This document shows positions 1-10,416 of a DNA stretch of 64,000 bases, piece after piece (position 1 is the stretch's first letter; each line of letters starts with the position of its first letter). The stretch is taken from positions 92,530,321 to 92,594,320 of the forward strand of contig NC_083341.1 of the NCBI RefSeq assembly GCF_019175385.1. The letters are read 5' to 3'. Source of the DNA: Lycium barbarum (taxonomy: Eukaryota; Streptophyta; Magnoliopsida; Solanales; Solanaceae). The position numbers were made by a program, and so were the translations under genes. The notes beneath the pieces were generated by a model. It was not told where the DNA came from and did no database searches. It saw only the letters and a program-made list of their open reading frames with translations.

Positions 1-2
1 CT

Positions 3-1177
3 CAGTGTCCTAATTGCCAACAAGTGAAGATTGAACACCAAAAGCCGGGTGGATTATTGCAAGCTATAGAAATCCCAACTTGGAAGTGGGAAGTGATTAA
101 TATGGATTTCATTACAGGGCTACCCCGTTCCCGACGTAAGTATGATTCCATATGGGTGATTGTGGATAGACTCACAAAGTCAGCTCATTTCTTACCGGTC
201 AGGACGACCTATGTGGCAGAAGATTATGCGAAGCTTTATCTTAAAGAGATAGTGAAACTCCATGGCGTTCCAGTATCTATTATCTCCGATGGAGGGACCC
301 AGTTTATAGCTAAGTTTTGGAGATCGTTACAAGAGGGTCTAGGGACCCAAGTGCGCTTAAGCACGGTGTTTCACCCACAGACCGATGGGCAAGCTGAACG
401 TACTATTCAGACTCTCGAGGATATGTTACGAGCATGTATGATAGACCTTGGAGGAAATTGGGATGACCATTTGCCACTCATTGAGTTTGCTTACAATAAC
501 AGTTATCATTCTAGCATTCAAATGGCACCGTATGAGGCTTTATATGGGCGAAAGTGTAGATCCCCGATTATGTGGTTTGAAACTGGAGAGGCCAAGTTGA
601 TAGGGCCAGATTTTGTCCAGCAAGCTATAGAGAAAGTCAAGCTCATACAAGATCGGTTGTTAGCGGCTCAAAGTCGCCAGAAGTCCTATGCGGATAATCG
701 TCGAAGGGACTTAGAGTTCCAAGTTAAGGATTGGGTATTCTTGAAAGTATCACCAATGAAAGGCGTTATGAGATTTGGCAAAAAGGGGAAGCTCAGTCCC
801 CGGTATATCGGACCCTATGAGATTGTGCGCAAAATAGGCAAAGTGGCCTATGAGTTAGATCTACCTCCGGAATTGGAGTCAGTCCATCCAGTATTTCATG
901 TCTCGATGCTTCGAAAATGTGTTGGAGATCCCACTAGGATCGTCCCAGTAAATGATGTGCAAGTGACAGAGAAATTGACTTATGAAGAGGTACCCATTGC
1001 CATATTAGACAGGGAGTACGGAGGCTTAGGAACAAGGAAGTGGCCTCAATTAAAGTTCTGTGGAGGAATAGAAATCGAGAGGAGATGATATGGGAAGCAG
1101 AAGAAAGTATGCGATCTAAATACCCACATTTATTTCAGCCCGTTGAAGAAGCCCAAGATGAGACGTCAAGATCATAA
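3..1177 (+). pseudogene. E1 pol C-terminal part: integrase and chromodomain, one frameshift
   Basis: The frame is open from base 3. It begins inside the integrase zinc-binding domain (the C-P-N-C half of HHCC), continues through the DD(E) core with W-E-V-I-N-M-D-F-I near 90-115, H-P-Q-T-D-G-Q-A-E-R near 370-400 and the Y-E-A-L-Y-G-R block near 530-550, then the C-terminal R-Y-I-G-P-Y (GPF/Y) motif near 800-815 and H-P-V-F-H-V-S-M-L. One base is missing near 1013 (D-R-E-Y where relatives have D-R-Q-V). After that the chromodomain continues in a second frame, with the aromatic T/I-W-E-A-E-E motif and Y-P-H-L-F, to a TAA at 1175-1177. In the shifted frame the ORF ends at 1088. Homologous to the integrases of E2, E3 and the array copies. 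Integrase inserts the cDNA; the chromodomain is thought to steer it to particular chromatin. Inactive here because partial and frameshifted. Confidence 0.92.
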
Positions 1178-1381
1178 GGTACGTATATTTCCTTTTATGC
1201 TTTTGGGTCGTGTGTGGCCAAATTTCTAGTGCTGTTGTATTGTTGCCCTGTGAGGCATTGTTATTGTGGGTTGCCGTGACAGGATGGTAGTGCCACATTA
1301 CAGAGGAAACTCTGGCGAATTTTTTATAGAATTCCCCAAGCCTTTAACATTCGAGGACGAATGTTCCTATGGGGGGTAGAA
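1178..1381 (+). promoter_or_regulatory. E1 3' UTR: intron-like segment, hairpin, polypurine tract
   Basis: AAG|GTACGT directly follows the pol stop, and a TGACAG ends at 1282; the GT...AG interval 1179-1282 is 104 nt and T-rich, with internal cores GGTCGTGTGTGGCC and GCCCTGTGAGG. The hairpin AACATTCG-AGGA-CGAATGTT occupies 1346-1365. The polypurine tract GGGGGGTAGAA (1371-1381) touches the LTR and should prime plus-strand DNA synthesis. The same arrangement recurs in E2 and in the array copies. Confidence 0.8.
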
Positions 1382-3681
1382 TGTTACACCTCGGAAAATT
1401 TCCCGTTGATACACAAGTGAACGAACTAGTGATGTGTGCGAGGAGTGAGAGTGTATAATGTTTCATGAGCAATGTGCATAAATGGACGAGAATGATTAGA
1501 ATGAAAAGTCGAGAATTTTGAAAAGTTGAAAGTTGGCAAAACTGCCCAGTGGTCGTAAAGTGCAAAATACGGACCGTAAACTGGTATACGGTCCGTAAAC
1601 TGGAAGGTCGTAAACTGCCATGCAAGGCTTCGACTTTCTGCCCAGTGGAGAAATGGTAAAATACGACCAGGAGGACGGACCGTAAAGTGATTTACGGCCC
1701 GTAAACTATGGTCCTAAATCACCATGCATGCAGCCTAAGGTTTCTGGCGCTACTTAAGGTTAAAGACGACCACGAGGGACGGTTCGTAAACTGAAATATG
1801 GACCGTAAACCTACATGGATGACCACTGTTCACCCCAGCCCAGATTTTCAGTTCATTAAATATAAGGACCAAGACTTGTTTTATTTCATTTCTACACTAC
1901 ACCACTTCTCTCTAGAATCATCTCTCTACATTTATTTTATAAGTTTTCAAGGATTATAAGTCACCAACTACATAAACAAGTGAAGCAAGTGTAAGCAAAC
2001 CATTAAATACCATTCAAGTCAAGAAATGCAAATGGAGAAAAACTAGGGTTTTGCTCAAAGTGGAGAATTATTAACCAAAGCTTGTTCCTACAACTTCTAA
2101 GGTAAGATTCATGATTTTTACATGATGTTTAAGGTATTAAATATTTGAAATACATGGATTGTAGAAAATATGGTCAAGTAGGTCATGAATGATGAATGGT
2201 GACATTTTGAGGAATAGTTTGAATTGAATCATGAATGTTGTTGTGTTGTGATATGAATGCATTATAAATGGTACTAAAATCATGAACTATACACTTTAGA
2301 TGAATGGACGAAGTTGGATGTTATGACCATGAATATGGGCGAATTAGAGGCAAATTAAGGAATCTAAATAATGTGGATAACGTGAATGACTAATGGCCAT
2401 TGTTATGATGTTAATGAAGGTATATACGCTAGCATTGGAAGGAAGCGTGCAAGTGTAGAATAGTCCGACGAAAAGGTATGTAAGGCTAACCCTTCTTTCA
2501 TAAGGCCTGGTTCCTTGGCCAAATTCTTAAATCCTCTATATGAGTATGTTGTATTCAAGTGATTGACACTCCGAGCTCATAAGCTCACGACTCTCGATAC
2601 GTGCTACGAATGTACTACGCACCCCGTTGACGAGTAAGCATAAGATAGAGATGTAGCGAAAACGATGATGATAGTGATGACTATGATAATAATAATGATG
2701 CTAAAGGTGCCTACAGGCTATTATATTCACATGTGCCTATGAAGGGCTATAATGACACCCCGAGCTTATAATGCCGGATAGAATATATGTATATGGATGT
2801 ATATATATATGTATATATATGATTACGTAACGCGCGCACACATCTGCATATGGTACCTATAACCCTGAAGCCTTGGTAGGGCCAGGTAGAAATAACATTG
2901 AGCCTTGGTTGGCCAAGTACGTATGAAACACCGAACCTTATGGTCGGGTACGCTATGTATGTATATAAGTGTATGGCTATGTATATAATATGAATATGAA
3001 TGTGAAAAGACTATGTATACGAACACGAGCCCTATTATGAAATACGCATGAGAAATGGAGAGTTCCTATGAAAGGCAGGTAAGTGCCATGATGATGATAT
3101 TATTTGTCTTCCCTCCTATGCCACTTCATATATTGTCTATGATGCTTCTACATTGATGTTAATCATGCTTTACATACTCAGTACATTCTTCGTACTGACG
3201 TCCTTTTGTTTGTGGATGCTGCGTTATGCCCGCAGGTGCACAGGGAGACAGACTTGATCCATAGCTTCTTATTCAGAGATTACATAGCGGAGCTCCATTT
3301 CCTTCGGAGCCATAGCTTTTGGGTACTTATTCTTTTGTGTATATAATTATGGGCATAGCGGGGTCCTGTCCCGCTCATGTGATGTGTTATACTCTTCCTA
3401 GTGGCTCGTAGTCATGTGTATATAGTTAGACATGTCTGGCCTTGTCGGCCTATGTTTTGTATATCATTTTGTCGGCCACGTTGGCCCACATACATTGATG
3501 TGGCATAGATGCCTATGGTGATATAAATGTACTGTTGTCCAATTGGGACTAGTTGACGAATGAATGGAAATGTATGTATAACTATTTGGCTCACCTAGAT
3601 GTAAGTATAAGAGTAAGCTAAGAGGGTGCTCGGGTGGGTTAGCACCGGGTGCTCGTCGCGGCCCCGAGTCGGGTCGTGACA
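1382..3681 (+). repeat. E1 3' LTR (2300 bp)
   Basis: TG...CA ends, a polypurine tract immediately upstream. U3 holds clustered TACGGACCGTA-type palindromes (1568-1578, 1587-1597, 1691-1703). A TATA-like ATTAAATATAAGG lies at 1855-1867. Downstream are donor-like CTAAG|GTAAG (GT at 2102), donor-like AAAAG|GTATGTAAGG (GT at 2476), stem-loop TCAGTAC...GTACTGA near 3178-3198, and ATGCCCGCAG|GT with AG at 3234-3235. Each of these landmarks recurs in the other long LTRs of the window. Short TA-rich stretches occur near 2797-2820. Confidence 0.93.
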
Positions 3682-3847
3682 ACAGGCTGCGAATGCGAAA
3701 CTAAGATCTTTGGTGAGGTCGTAATCGAAGCCAATCAGACAGATGTCTCATTTGAACCCTCTAACTGAGGACAATAGACATCATGATCTCTGAGGGGTCT
3801 ATCTCAATCATATAACTTATACTTCTCTTCCTTTCTTGTATTACCCT

Positions 3848-3940
3848 CTAACCTGCATCGACGGGTGGCGCTGGTCTAATATCCACCTTCGGAGTTGTCC
3901 CCACACTTCTACTAACTGAGGCTTTTCTCTTCATCGACAT
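3848..3940 (-). pseudogene. E0 gag N-terminal fragment (30 codons)
   Basis: The minus-strand ATG at 3940-3938 starts M-S-M-K-R-K-A, matching the E2 gag start M-P-V-K-R-K-A; the frame ends at a stop at 3848-3850. A CAG lies three bases before the ATG (TGCAGTT-ATG), the same acceptor-like context as in the other families. No capsid or zinc-knuckle sequence follows, so this is a remnant without function. Recognised by similarity to the other gag starts and by its position behind an LTR and leader; too short for the usual ORF cut-off. Confidence 0.7.
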
Positions 3941-4024
3941 AACTGCAATTCGAATAGAAAATAGAATCAGGATCGAACTTTCCTACGTCTCGGCTCTATC
4001 GATCGAGTACCACTTGGCATATAT

Positions 4025-4741
4025 TGACATAATATCAATACAACTATCCTATCTTGAAATGTGAGCTTACTGTAACATAGAAAACAACTGCACGCCGAAG
4101 AGGCCCAATACACTGGAATATATACACGCAATATATATATATATATATATATATATACACGCTAGACGATAAGGCTGCTACAAGGGTCCTCATAATAACA
4201 TGTAGCCGGCCAGGCTGCACATGACATCTACATGTTTCATACTGTCTATGAGCCTTTAGGAGTACATATACATAACATATGAACATAGCATATACCAAAA
4301 GAGCAAGCCCGACACAATGGTACTTGCTGACGATCTATTGAAGCTAATAATCCTACTTAACAGGTCCTTTGCTCTATCTGTCAGGACCTATAGCACGAAA
4401 TGCAGCGTCCCGTAGGATGGGACATCAGTACAGATAAAAATACTAAGTATGTAAGGTAGGAGACAATAACATAAGCAAGACATAGGTATAAAATAATAGA
4501 AGTAACATGAGCCATCTGAGGACGTACAATATGCAATGCATGAGTTTAAAAATCATATGCAAATATATATATATATATATATATATATAATACATGACCA
4601 TCATCCCGCGTTCGGGGCATTTCGCGTCCGGGGTATCATCATAACATGCCCACTGCAGTGGTGTGCACATCTACTTGCCTGCCCGGCCGACTATAACGAG
4701 GCGCGGTGTAGTAAAATAATGCAATACATATACATGCATAC

Positions 4742-4776
<35 letters not shown>

Positions 4777-6094
4777 GCATAAGGAGTGTATGAAATTGAC
4801 ATCGGGGCTTTCAGAGTTACGTAAAGTCGGTAACCTCCGAATGAATTATGGAATTCTTATCAAATCCACGGAAATAACTTAAGGATGATAAACATGATAA
4901 TATTTCAAGAATCAATCAAATAATTAAGGAATTAAAATTTTAAATACATAACATATGAATGGAGTGAATTGTTATGGAACACTTGTGTTCATATGCTAGT
5001 TGGATTCGTGCCAAAGAAAGAGCGAAAGGAACACCTTACATACCTTAGTTATCAAGCCGTTACTTGAAGAATTTCCCTATTCCAAAGCTTGTTCTTCCTT
5101 GGATCTATATTGAAGGATATTCCCTTCGTTAGGTCCCAACATGTTCGTATGTCACGTATATAGGTTGTCTATCGAAGGACAATTCGGGGTTCCAAAAATT
5201 CGGGCAGCATTTCACCTCTTTCTACTATGTTTCAAAGATCACAACAACATCCCAATCAAAATCTAAAAGACATCAGTCAATTCAACATCCCTATCACCTC
5301 TTCCACTACATTCCACACAAACATATAATGCCCTCGTCTCAATTTAGCCTAATACGTGCTTAACTCATGACCATGACTCCGATTAAACGTAATTATACCA
5401 ATATGAAGCAAGATCCTTACCTTAATAGACTTAATTGACTCTTGCAAGGCTTCAATTCAAAATTCCACCTTTCTCGACTCGTCCTACGAACAATCACGAG
5501 AATTACGATGTTATAACGAACTTCCCAAGCTAGTTATTGTGTAAATTTGATTGGATTCTTGATCTAAGGAGTTAAAGGCGTTAGAAGAGATGTATGGAGG
5601 ATTCTAGAGCTCAAAATATGTGCAAATTATGATAAAAGTGGAGAGGAAGGATATTTATAAGGTGGAAAGTTGGTTTCCCACCCACTCATTGTTTGGCCTT
5701 TGCGATCGCGAGGCCTTTGGCTCGCGATCGTGGAGAAGCCTCCGATATCCTATCTTGAAACGCCAATCAATGTCGTATCGAAGAACGGTTTGTTCCATTG
5801 GAAACTAGACTCAATGAAATTATATTTACTTAGGTTATGTGTTCCATAAATCCTTATATACTAGGAGATATACCTCCCTCAATTTGGACAAAAAATTTTG
5901 TTTGGAATTCTACCAAGTTTTCCCAAAATTTTGACAAACTTAATTCCTTTATTTCGCTTGATCCTGAAACCTTTCTACACTTGATTAGCACTTGATAGAA
6001 GTCTTCCTTAACCTTATAAGAGTTCTATAACCTCACCGGGATTATGTTAGTTTACTAACAATGCAAACGACACAATTTTTTTTGAGGTGTAACA
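4025..6094 (-). repeat. E0 5' LTR, minus strand (about 2070 bp)
   Basis: The right end is GAGGTGTAACA (reverse complement of TGTTACACCTC) at 6084-6094; the probable left end TG at 4025-4026 gives a CA-3' terminus, the weaker of the two boundaries. Inside, on the minus strand, are a CAGTAC-type stem-loop region with a GGGACGCTGC block near 4395-4450, donor-like ACTAAG|GTATGTAAGG near 5035-5055 and AAG|GTAAGG near 5415. Three TA microsatellites interrupt it. No second LTR of this element is visible. Confidence 0.8.
4131..4774. repeat. three (TA)n microsatellites inside the E0 LTR
   Basis: Alternating AT runs lie at about 4131-4157, 4563-4588 and 4749-4774. They create the repeated I-Y-I-Y readings in several spurious ORFs. 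Confidence 0.9.
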
Positions 6095-6660
6095 ACAAGC
6101 ATGTTCCATCACAGAGCAAAAATAGCAGCAGAGTCAAAGAGTGATTAGAGTAGAGAAGACCAGTTGCGGACACAAAGCTATAGAGTTATATGAAACAGGT
6201 TTGACAACATGTTCTAGCCAAGATCGCAGAAACTGTTCAACAAGAGATGAAGAATGAAAGAGATTGGTGGAACAGGTACATGAACATGTTCTATCTCGGA
6301 CAGTGCAGAGATTCAGAGGCAAACAAACCCGGTGTATGAAACAGGTTCGTGACCATGTACCAGGGCAAGTCCTACAACAACTAGGATTTGCAAAATTATG
6401 GAAAGAACTTGGTGGTCAAGTATGAAATAGTCCTTTCTGTATTTGTAGGGATTAGTAAGCCTTCTAAACATATTAGAAGCAAACTCAACAAGACAAGAAT
6501 ACAAATACTACACAAACCCTACGTGCGTGTCATTGATCTACTAGGAAAGGATTGTGAGGTAATGGACCTGCAGAGCATCAAGGGCTATATATATCAAGGC
6601 TTTGATTCCAAGAAGAAGTTTTCGCACCTGGTACGGTTCACTTTTATGCAGGTGCATAAC
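6095..6660 (+). other. non-coding segment, possible remnant of an unrelated LTR
   Basis: No convincing coding region. A loosely repeated motif GAAACAGGTnnnTGAnCATGTTC appears near 6189, 6266 and 6337 at a spacing of roughly 71-77 bp, with a further CATGTTC near 6102. About 250 bp downstream is a TATA-like CTATATATATC (6585-6595). Repeated upstream motifs followed by a TATA box would fit the U3 region of a Ty1/copia-type LTR, but I cannot find both ends. Inference only. Confidence 0.3.
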
Positions 6661-9600
6661 AGTTACTAAGAGGTTGTGGACTCTATTTAGATTTTATATT
6701 TTTTAGAGTCGCCACCTAATTTTATAAAGGAAAATAGGAAAATTGGGTAAAAGGGTTTATTAAACAAGCGGAAAATCCTTTTAAAACTATATTTTGAGGT
6801 AAGGGTTTTGATGATCTCCTAGGGAAGGTTTTAATCACCCTAGTATTAAGGATCTGTAGAATACGGTTGACCTACGAGCTTTAATGTGATTATTTGCTAA
6901 AATGTTTTCTCTGTTGCAAGATTGTCATGCTAATCATAAAACTCCACTTTTTGTCAAAAATATCATTTAAGGAAGAAACAGGTTGGTTTCTTTTGGAAAA
7001 TGTATAACGGGATTAAATTCAGTTCATTTTCGGACCAAAAAAGAGTTAAGATTTTCTCTTAAGTAGAGTTGCTACTAATTTGGTCCAAATGTCATGATTT
7101 AGTCCATATAGTTTCTGTATATATAAGGAAATAGATGGACTATATCTCCTCATTAAGAATTGTATAGGTTTTGACAAGTATAAATAGAGAAAAAATTTGC
7201 TTATTTTTTGTTTCATTCCATTGGAGCTCAATTATCAACCATATACTACTTTCAAAGCCATCTTATTCGTCACTACAACCGAAGTGTATTTATCTTTATT
7301 TATTTGCCTTAAGATTGGGGCTTTTGGCCCCAAAAACTTTAAAACAGCCTTAAGTTATATAAATCTTTCAAAGTCCATTTACACTTATCTTTTTTTTTTC
7401 TTCTGAAAATATCGTTTTGCTCTGATTGTTTCCTAAAATCAGTGGAAATTTCCCAAATGAAGCCCAATCATCGTTTCAAAACAACTTTTCTTGACGCCTT
7501 AAATCAGTTCGTTTTTCTTTAATTATTGAAAGTAGGCCTATAGCAGAAAAAGCCTATTTTACTAGCTTAGCCTCCAAAGAGGCCTAAGGCCCAAACCGAT
7601 TCAATTGTTATTCCCAAAAATCCATTTAACCTAGTTAATAAAAATATCATCATTTTCCAGTTTCCATACTTGGCAAAACATTCAAAGTTTTGCAATTGCA
7701 CAAGTGAGTAAGAACCGTGTTAGCTTTGAAAGTCATTTTCTGAAAGTGTTTAGCTACTACACGAATCTTTCCTAAGTTTTAATCGCATTTGGGTTTCAAT
7801 ATTTATAGCAAATTTTTTATATTTACAACAAATAAACAAATATTAAAAAAAAAAAAAAGAGGAAAATTAGGCTGGTGGGCCTACCTAAGCCCACCAGTTG
7901 ACCATTTTTACCCATAGTTGGACCTTCAATTATGTTTGCTATCTGGACTCGATGAAGAGAGGGGAAGGCCCAGCAGATGTGGTCCTACGAGATACAGATT
8001 CCATCGCATTTGTGCGTAAGGAAGAGAAAAAGGGAAAAGAAAACATTCGGTTAGAGGCATCTAGATTTGGTAAATATGTCAACAAGAACATTTAATAAAA
8101 TGATATAACCATATATACGAGCATTTATACATTTATACATTTATACATATACGTACATTAAAAATATTCACCAACACTTAGTTAAATACACATATGAAGA
8201 CTACAGCCCAAACAGTGAAGGGACAGGAGGAAATCAACCCAGCAAAAGTAGCACAAAAAGAGAAACCCAATTCAATAATCTTTGTCAAACAAATAGGAGA
8301 GACAAGTCCAATTTGACGCTAAAGAAAAGAAAAAAGAGGCAAGCCCAAACATTTATAGTATAATCTAGTTTTGAAACTAAACAGAAGGAAGAAACAGGCC
8401 CAACTTCATCAGATGAATCATAAGCACGGCCAAATAGATTATATAGAAACACACAAGAATTTTTCCAAATAAAATTGCCTCATGACCCAAACAATGACTT
8501 TTCAGGATGATATGCAGGTGATATACCTGATATGCAACCCAATATACACTAGGTATATGCGGGTTATATACTCAATATACCTGATCGTATATATTGTAAT
8601 TAAACACAACATTTGATATTAAACAATGGAGCATATTCGTGAGTATACATGCCATATTCATACCAGTTTTTATACCAAAGGAAAAGGTGATTTTTTACAA
8701 AGACAACATGGACACTCAAGCATATGAACAAGGTAATTTTGACACTCACAATCATGGCAGTTTTAGGGATATGGCTAAAAAAATGGATACTAAACTACCA
8801 ATAGTAAAAACATGATTGCACACACTGTCATACATCCATAAATAGGGACATGCTGCCTATGGTCTAAGGAGAAAGAACATTTTGTGAAATCAAGCAAACA
8901 TACCAAAGACTTACACATAGGGAAGGCTATAGATATGAGATGACAGTGTATATGATTTAACACTTCTAAAGGGAATTCTAATCCATTTTATAGAGCCAAA
9001 CATAAAAGGGCATGTTAGGAACATCACACTCAACACCAAAACCTACAAGATTAGTTTTCAAGCTCTTTCAAGGTATTTAGATCCAGCTTTTAATATAAGT
9101 GAAGAAGCACAACTTAAAACCTCATTTGAGAAATCAGTTTCAACTATAACCTAAGCCAACTTGATTTTACAACTAAAATTTAGAAACTAAATAAACCTAC
9201 AAGCACACTGACCTTCCAAGAGTACTTATTTTGAAGTAAAAACACAAAGAACTAACTGTTAACACCCCCTCAATATCATTTATACTCAAGGTTCAAGCCT
9301 AGCATGCTTTTATACACTTAAATGACATCAAGAGTGGACATCTAAGTTCCACAGAGGTAGAACTTCTAACACATATCACCTTTCTTCAAGATTAGACTCA
9401 TCCATCACAAAATAGATTCATACTTTGTAAATCACTCCCACAAACATAAGCAGACATGGATAGTTTTTAAGATAGTAACCACATTGAGCTAAAAAAGTTG
9501 CCAATTCATAGGTAAATTGGCTAAATAACACAAGACTATAAGACTTTAGACAAACAGACCTTAATCATTCTTAAACTACCTCTACATGATTCAATTACAT

Positions 9601-9988
9601 CACAAACTAGCCATCAACTTAGCTTAACCCATTCTTAACAACATTATATATAATCTAACATCAAAAGAAACTAAGGAAATTAACTAGTAATTTCTTAAAT
9701 ACACAAAAGACTAAACACTTTAAAACTACATCTAACAAATACATAAATTACTAAGCATGATTAGACTAAACAAAAACACATAAAGCACAACCAACACTTA
9801 AGGACTAAACTAAACACACTAACATATAGCTAACTAATATAGACTAACAAACTAGAAAAGAAAACATATCATAAAAACATTTTTCAAAAATAAAGAACTA
9901 CTAAAACTAACAAAACGAGAGAAAATTACCTTTGTTATGCGCAGCCAAATGTCGAGAATGGATTTGGAGATCATCTGGCTTCTCAAAC
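6661..9988. other. AT-rich non-coding stretch, no gene recognised
   Basis: About 3.3 kb without an ORF that looks like a protein. The block GAGTCGCCACCTAATTTTAT near 6707 and the following purine-rich 150 bp read like a dispersed non-coding repeat, which I cannot name. A 14-nt A run occurs near 7845-7858. GGCCCA/TGGGCC words recur between 7560 and 7990, and imperfect ATATACCTGATATGCA-type repeats occur near 8505-8590. The part from about 9000 to 9900 is low-complexity ACTAA-rich sequence. The short open frame at 7898-8095 has no recognisable domain. Confidence 0.5.
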
Positions 9989-10194
9989 TGTAACGACCCG
10001 TTTGACCCTAATTGACCGTTGGCAATCTTCCCGAGGTGTCTAGACCGGATTCGGGAGAAAAGACCTTTTTTAGAATTCCGTTGATTCCGAGATGTCCGGA
10101 TGGTCATTTAGAACTTGTGTTTGTTTATGGTTTGATTCCAAATGCATTCAGATGCATTTTGGGACTTGGGTTAGAAATTGGAATTAAGGCATCG
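9989..10194 (+). repeat. fragment of an unrelated LTR starting TGTAACGACCCG
   Basis: TGTAACGACCC at 9989 has the form of an LTR terminus and sits at a sharp composition change from the AT-rich DNA on its left. Only about 206 bp are present before LTR Z begins at 10195. No matching 3' end was found in the window. Orientation is inferred from the TG start. Confidence 0.45.
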
Positions 10195-10416
10195 TGTCAC
10201 ACACCGACGAGGCATACGACGGGCTCCGCCTAGTAGGCCGTAAACCACCGGACTTAACAATTACTTTGAAATACCGTAACTCAAAGAACACCTGCACGCA
10301 GAAAAGGCCCAACATAGAAATATCAAATAATCCAACATCTCTATGCATATGTGAACCGGCAAGTTCGCTACGACATCACGAGTATCATAAGCCGGCAAGG
10401 CTAACAAGAAAGTATC
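10195..10416 (-). repeat. LTR Z, left part (minus strand), split by E2
   Basis: TGTCACACACCG at 10195 is the reverse complement of an LTR 3' end (...GTGTGACA). The sequence runs to GTATC (10412-10416), which is repeated at 31533-31537 on the far side of E2, and LTR-like minus-strand sequence resumes there. Z was therefore in place before E2 inserted. Confidence 0.8.

Larger units (their letters stand above)
1..3681 (+). mobile_element. E1: 3' part of a Ty3/gypsy Tekay-type retrotransposon
   Basis: The left window edge cuts this element inside integrase, so only integrase, chromodomain, 3' UTR, polypurine tract and 3' LTR are present. The LTR runs from TGTTACACCTC at 1382 to GGGTCGTGACA ending at 3681, followed by ACAGG, which would be the right-hand target duplication. 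Its 5' half lies outside the window, so the duplication cannot be confirmed. It abuts the gag fragment of E0 with no other sequence between, which suggests E1 landed inside E0 or that a deletion joined them. Confidence 0.93.
3682..6094 (-). mobile_element. E0: truncated minus-strand gypsy element (5' LTR, leader, gag start)
   Basis: Read on the minus strand this is LTR (6094 to 4025), a short leader (4024 to 3941) and the first codons of gag (from 3940), then unrecognisable sequence up to the E1 LTR at 3681. The leader keeps a PBS-like TGGTAC (around 4004-4013) and a CGATAGAGCC block also seen in the leaders of E2 and the array, but it is much shorter than theirs, so it has an internal deletion. 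Everything downstream of early gag is missing. Confidence 0.78.

Noticed and set aside
1116..1298. Antisense ORFs over the pol 3' UTR in E1, E2 and the array, with similar residues (F-A-R-V-S-P...H-Y-x-P-V-T-A)
   Set aside because: The similarity follows the conserved nucleotide block and 104-nt segment; ORF ends are not conserved, and E3 lacks it. An antisense protein is possible but unsupported.
3682..3686. ACAGG as a target duplication of E1
   Set aside because: Only one side is in the window; cannot be confirmed.
4443..4775. ORFs rich in Ile-Tyr repeats
   Set aside because: Translations of (TA)n microsatellites.
5620..5808. 62-codon plus-strand ORF
   Set aside because: Lies antisense within the E0 LTR; chance frame.
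7841..7860. A-rich run as a LINE/SINE poly(A) tail
   Set aside because: No LINE coding sequence, SINE promoter boxes or target duplication seen nearby.
7898..8095. 65-codon ORF, lysine-rich
   Set aside because: No recognisable domain, no promoter or intron context, embedded in AT-rich repeat-like DNA.
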